Source of the DNA: an uncultured candidate division Zixibacteria bacterium
Lineage (GTDB): Bacteria; Zixibacteria; MSB-5A5; GN15; FEB-12
Assembly (NCBI GenBank): GCA_913009765.1
Contig: CAJVYT010000267.1
Location: 1 to 6,266 of the forward strand
Direction of reading: 5' to 3'
DNA: 6,266 bases
This document shows, one piece after another, positions 5,507-6,266 of the stretch. The notes beneath the pieces were generated by a model. That model did not search any database, was not told where the DNA came from, and saw nothing but the letters and a program-made list of their open reading frames with translations. The position numbers and the translations under genes are program-made. The stretch's first letter is position 1. Each line of letters opens with the position of its first letter.

Positions 5507-5517
5507 CTCTCCTTTTT
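5486..5517 (+). promoter_or_regulatory. Leader hairpin before the first T2 gene
   Basis: A 12-bp stem with one mismatch (AAAAAGAAGAGA with TCTCTCCTTTTT) and an 8-base loop CCTTAAAA ends 4 bases before the ATG at 5522. The T-rich 3' arm could act as a terminator or mask the translation start in transcripts that enter from outside the element. No Shine-Dalgarno is visible apart from the stem. Confidence 0.5.
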
Positions 5518-5521
5518 GACT

Positions 5522-6205
5522 ATGAATGCTAGACTCATTTCAGCATCACAATATAATTCGGCAGATTATCTCACTTTCTTAAGGTTCTTTTTTAACTATC
5601 ATCCTTGTTTTCTCTGTGGAAAAGTACATGAGTTTCATAATCACGGTAAAATTATTAGACTGATCAGAAATAGAGAGTCCTATGAGAACGAGCCAATCTT
5701 TATTTTTATAGCGTATTGCCCAGACAGTGAAGAAGCGGGAAATCAATATACAAAACGGATTTTACCCCCATTTTTAATTCCTGAATGCAATATAACACTG
5801 GAAAACTGCATGACACTATTTTTTGAGTTCTCGGGAAAGTCTATCGATTATGACAGAGCCTGCCAGCTGCTTGGAACCTATAGTGAGCGAACTGTCAGAC
5901 GTCATTATGCCCGGATAAACATGGTTCTTCATGAAGCAATCAGCTGGATTATAGCCTGGCTTGCAGCTCATCCGATTGTAGGCATGCTTCCATCGGGAAA
6001 TCCAAAACAAACACTGTGTGAATACTATATGGAAATCTATAACACCCTGCTTGCTGCACAAAACAAGCTCCACGGAAACACTGGAAGAAAACCTGATCCC
6101 ATTCTCTTCCCGGCGTATGTGTTTACCCTGAAAAATACCAGAAATCCCTCCCCCCTACCATTTGATTTAGTATATCTGATTCGATTTTTCTTTGATACAA
6201 GTTAA
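5522..6205 (+). CDS. First protein of T2, zinc/HTH-like
   Basis: A 227-residue protein that I do not recognise as a named family. Near the N-terminus it has CFLC (C29, C32) followed by histidines H36, H39 and H41, then after a basic RLIRNRES stretch a lone CPDSE (C66) and KRILPPFLIP (79-87). This parallels the T1 zinc-ribbon protein (CxxC, HG, arginines, CP, then a proline-rich strand), but the second knuckle has lost one cysteine. Residues 109-131 (ACQLLGTYSERTVRRHYARI and neighbours) look like a helix-turn-helix. The C-terminal part is aromatic and helical. A DNA-binding accessory or regulator of transposition is inferred from position and motifs. The ATG at 5522 is preferred to the in-frame TTG at 5516, which falls in the leader hairpin. 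The next gene starts 26 bases after its stop. Confidence 0.7.
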   Translation: MNARLISASQYNSADYLTFLRFFFNYHPCFLCGKVHEFHNHGKIIRLIRNRESYENEPIFIFIAYCPDSEEAGNQYTKRILPPFLIPECNITLENCMTLFFEFSGKSIDYDRACQLLGTYSERTVRRHYARINMVLHEAISWIIAWLAAHPIVGMLPSGNPKQTLCEYYMEIYNTLLAAQNKLHGNTGRKPDPILFPAYVFTLKNTRNPSPLPFDLVYLIRFFFDTS

Positions 6206-6221
6206 TAATCACCGATTTAAC

Positions 6222-6227
6222 GGAGGT
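6222..6227 (+). promoter_or_regulatory. Ribosome binding site of the last gene
   Basis: GGAGGT, 4 bases before the ATG at 6232. It supports a real gene starting so close to the window edge. Confidence 0.75.
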
Positions 6228-6231
6228 TCTG

Positions 6232-6266
6232 ATGAATTATTACCAAAAAAACAAAAATAGTTCGAT
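6232..6266 (+). CDS. Start of a gene, probably the T2 transposase
   Basis: Eleven full codons (MNYYQKNKNSS) are visible, preceded by a good GGAGGT site. In T1 the gene after the zinc-ribbon protein is the DDE transposase, which also begins with a short polar lysine-rich stretch (MDSEKKEK). By position this should be the T2 transposase. The residues themselves are too few to identify it. Confidence 0.55.
   Translation, partial: MNYYQKNKNSS

Larger units (their letters stand above)
5403..6266 (+). mobile_element. Transposon T2, left part only
   Basis: Rpn-like homology stops at about 5402 and is followed by TGTTACCTGCCAGCAACC and then, at 5429, TGTTAAGCAAACCCGAC. Both segments start with TG and share a TGTTA...GC...AACC pattern, so the tip may be 5403 or 5429; the end of Rpn homology favours 5403. 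Inside come CCGAC-A repeats, a hairpin, a zinc/HTH-like gene and the start of another gene. This order mirrors T1, so T2 is probably a related class of element oriented rightwards. Its other end lies beyond the window. Confidence 0.65.

Noticed and set aside
5816..6073. Minus-strand open frame of 85 codons
   Set aside because: It is a shadow of the first T2 gene, with no ribosome binding site or recognisable motif. Other antisense frames at 807-1052, 1402-1824, 1890-2117, 2667-2909, 3140-3397, 3499-3723, 4101-4295 and 4473-4685 were dropped for the same reason.

Overview
The window is a contig end dominated by mobile DNA from a moderately AT-rich bacterium. Three genes have strong GGAGG-type Shine-Dalgarno sites, so it is bacterial. 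A ROK-type regulator, an Rpn-like nuclease remnant, an IS66-like transposase and DDE/AAA transposons occur in several phyla (for example Spirochaetota, Desulfobacterota and Bacillota), so I do not name a taxon.

Layout. Positions 1-82 are not genomic. They are an untrimmed Illumina P7/TruSeq index adapter preceded by poly-T. Positions 84-383 are the last 99 codons of a ROK-family protein. Positions 498-2066 hold a two-gene unit on the plus strand: an intact DUF4338 (DruA-like) gene overlapping by 8 bp the start of an IS66-type TnpC, which is cut off just before its catalytic domain. The cut is made by a complete 2,920-bp transposon, here called T1 (2067-4986). T1 is bounded by perfect 19-bp inverted repeats starting TGTAA. 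It carries a minus-strand operon of a zinc-ribbon protein, a DD(35)E transposase and an AAA ATPase, with a candidate promoter at one end and a good intrinsic terminator at the other. T1 abuts a 416-bp remnant of an Rpn/YhgA-like nuclease gene (4987-5402) that is missing both ends. A second transposon, T2, starts at about 5403 and runs off the window. It has repeated end motifs, a leader hairpin, a zinc/HTH-like first protein, and the start of a further gene behind a strong ribosome binding site.

How it fits together. T1 and T2 share a plan: terminal repeats, then a small metal-binding protein, then (seen in T1, inferred in T2) a DDE transposase and its ATPase. This resembles Mu, Tn5053 and IS21-type systems, where an ATPase guides target choice. 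They point away from each other and bracket the Rpn remnant. The most informative observation is that T1 is intact but has unrelated truncated genes on its two sides and no target duplication. This implies an adjacent deletion, recombination between copies, or an assembly join at a repeat. The DruA-like/TnpC pair is the other point of interest, because DruA is best known from the Druantia anti-phage system but here looks like part of a transposable element.
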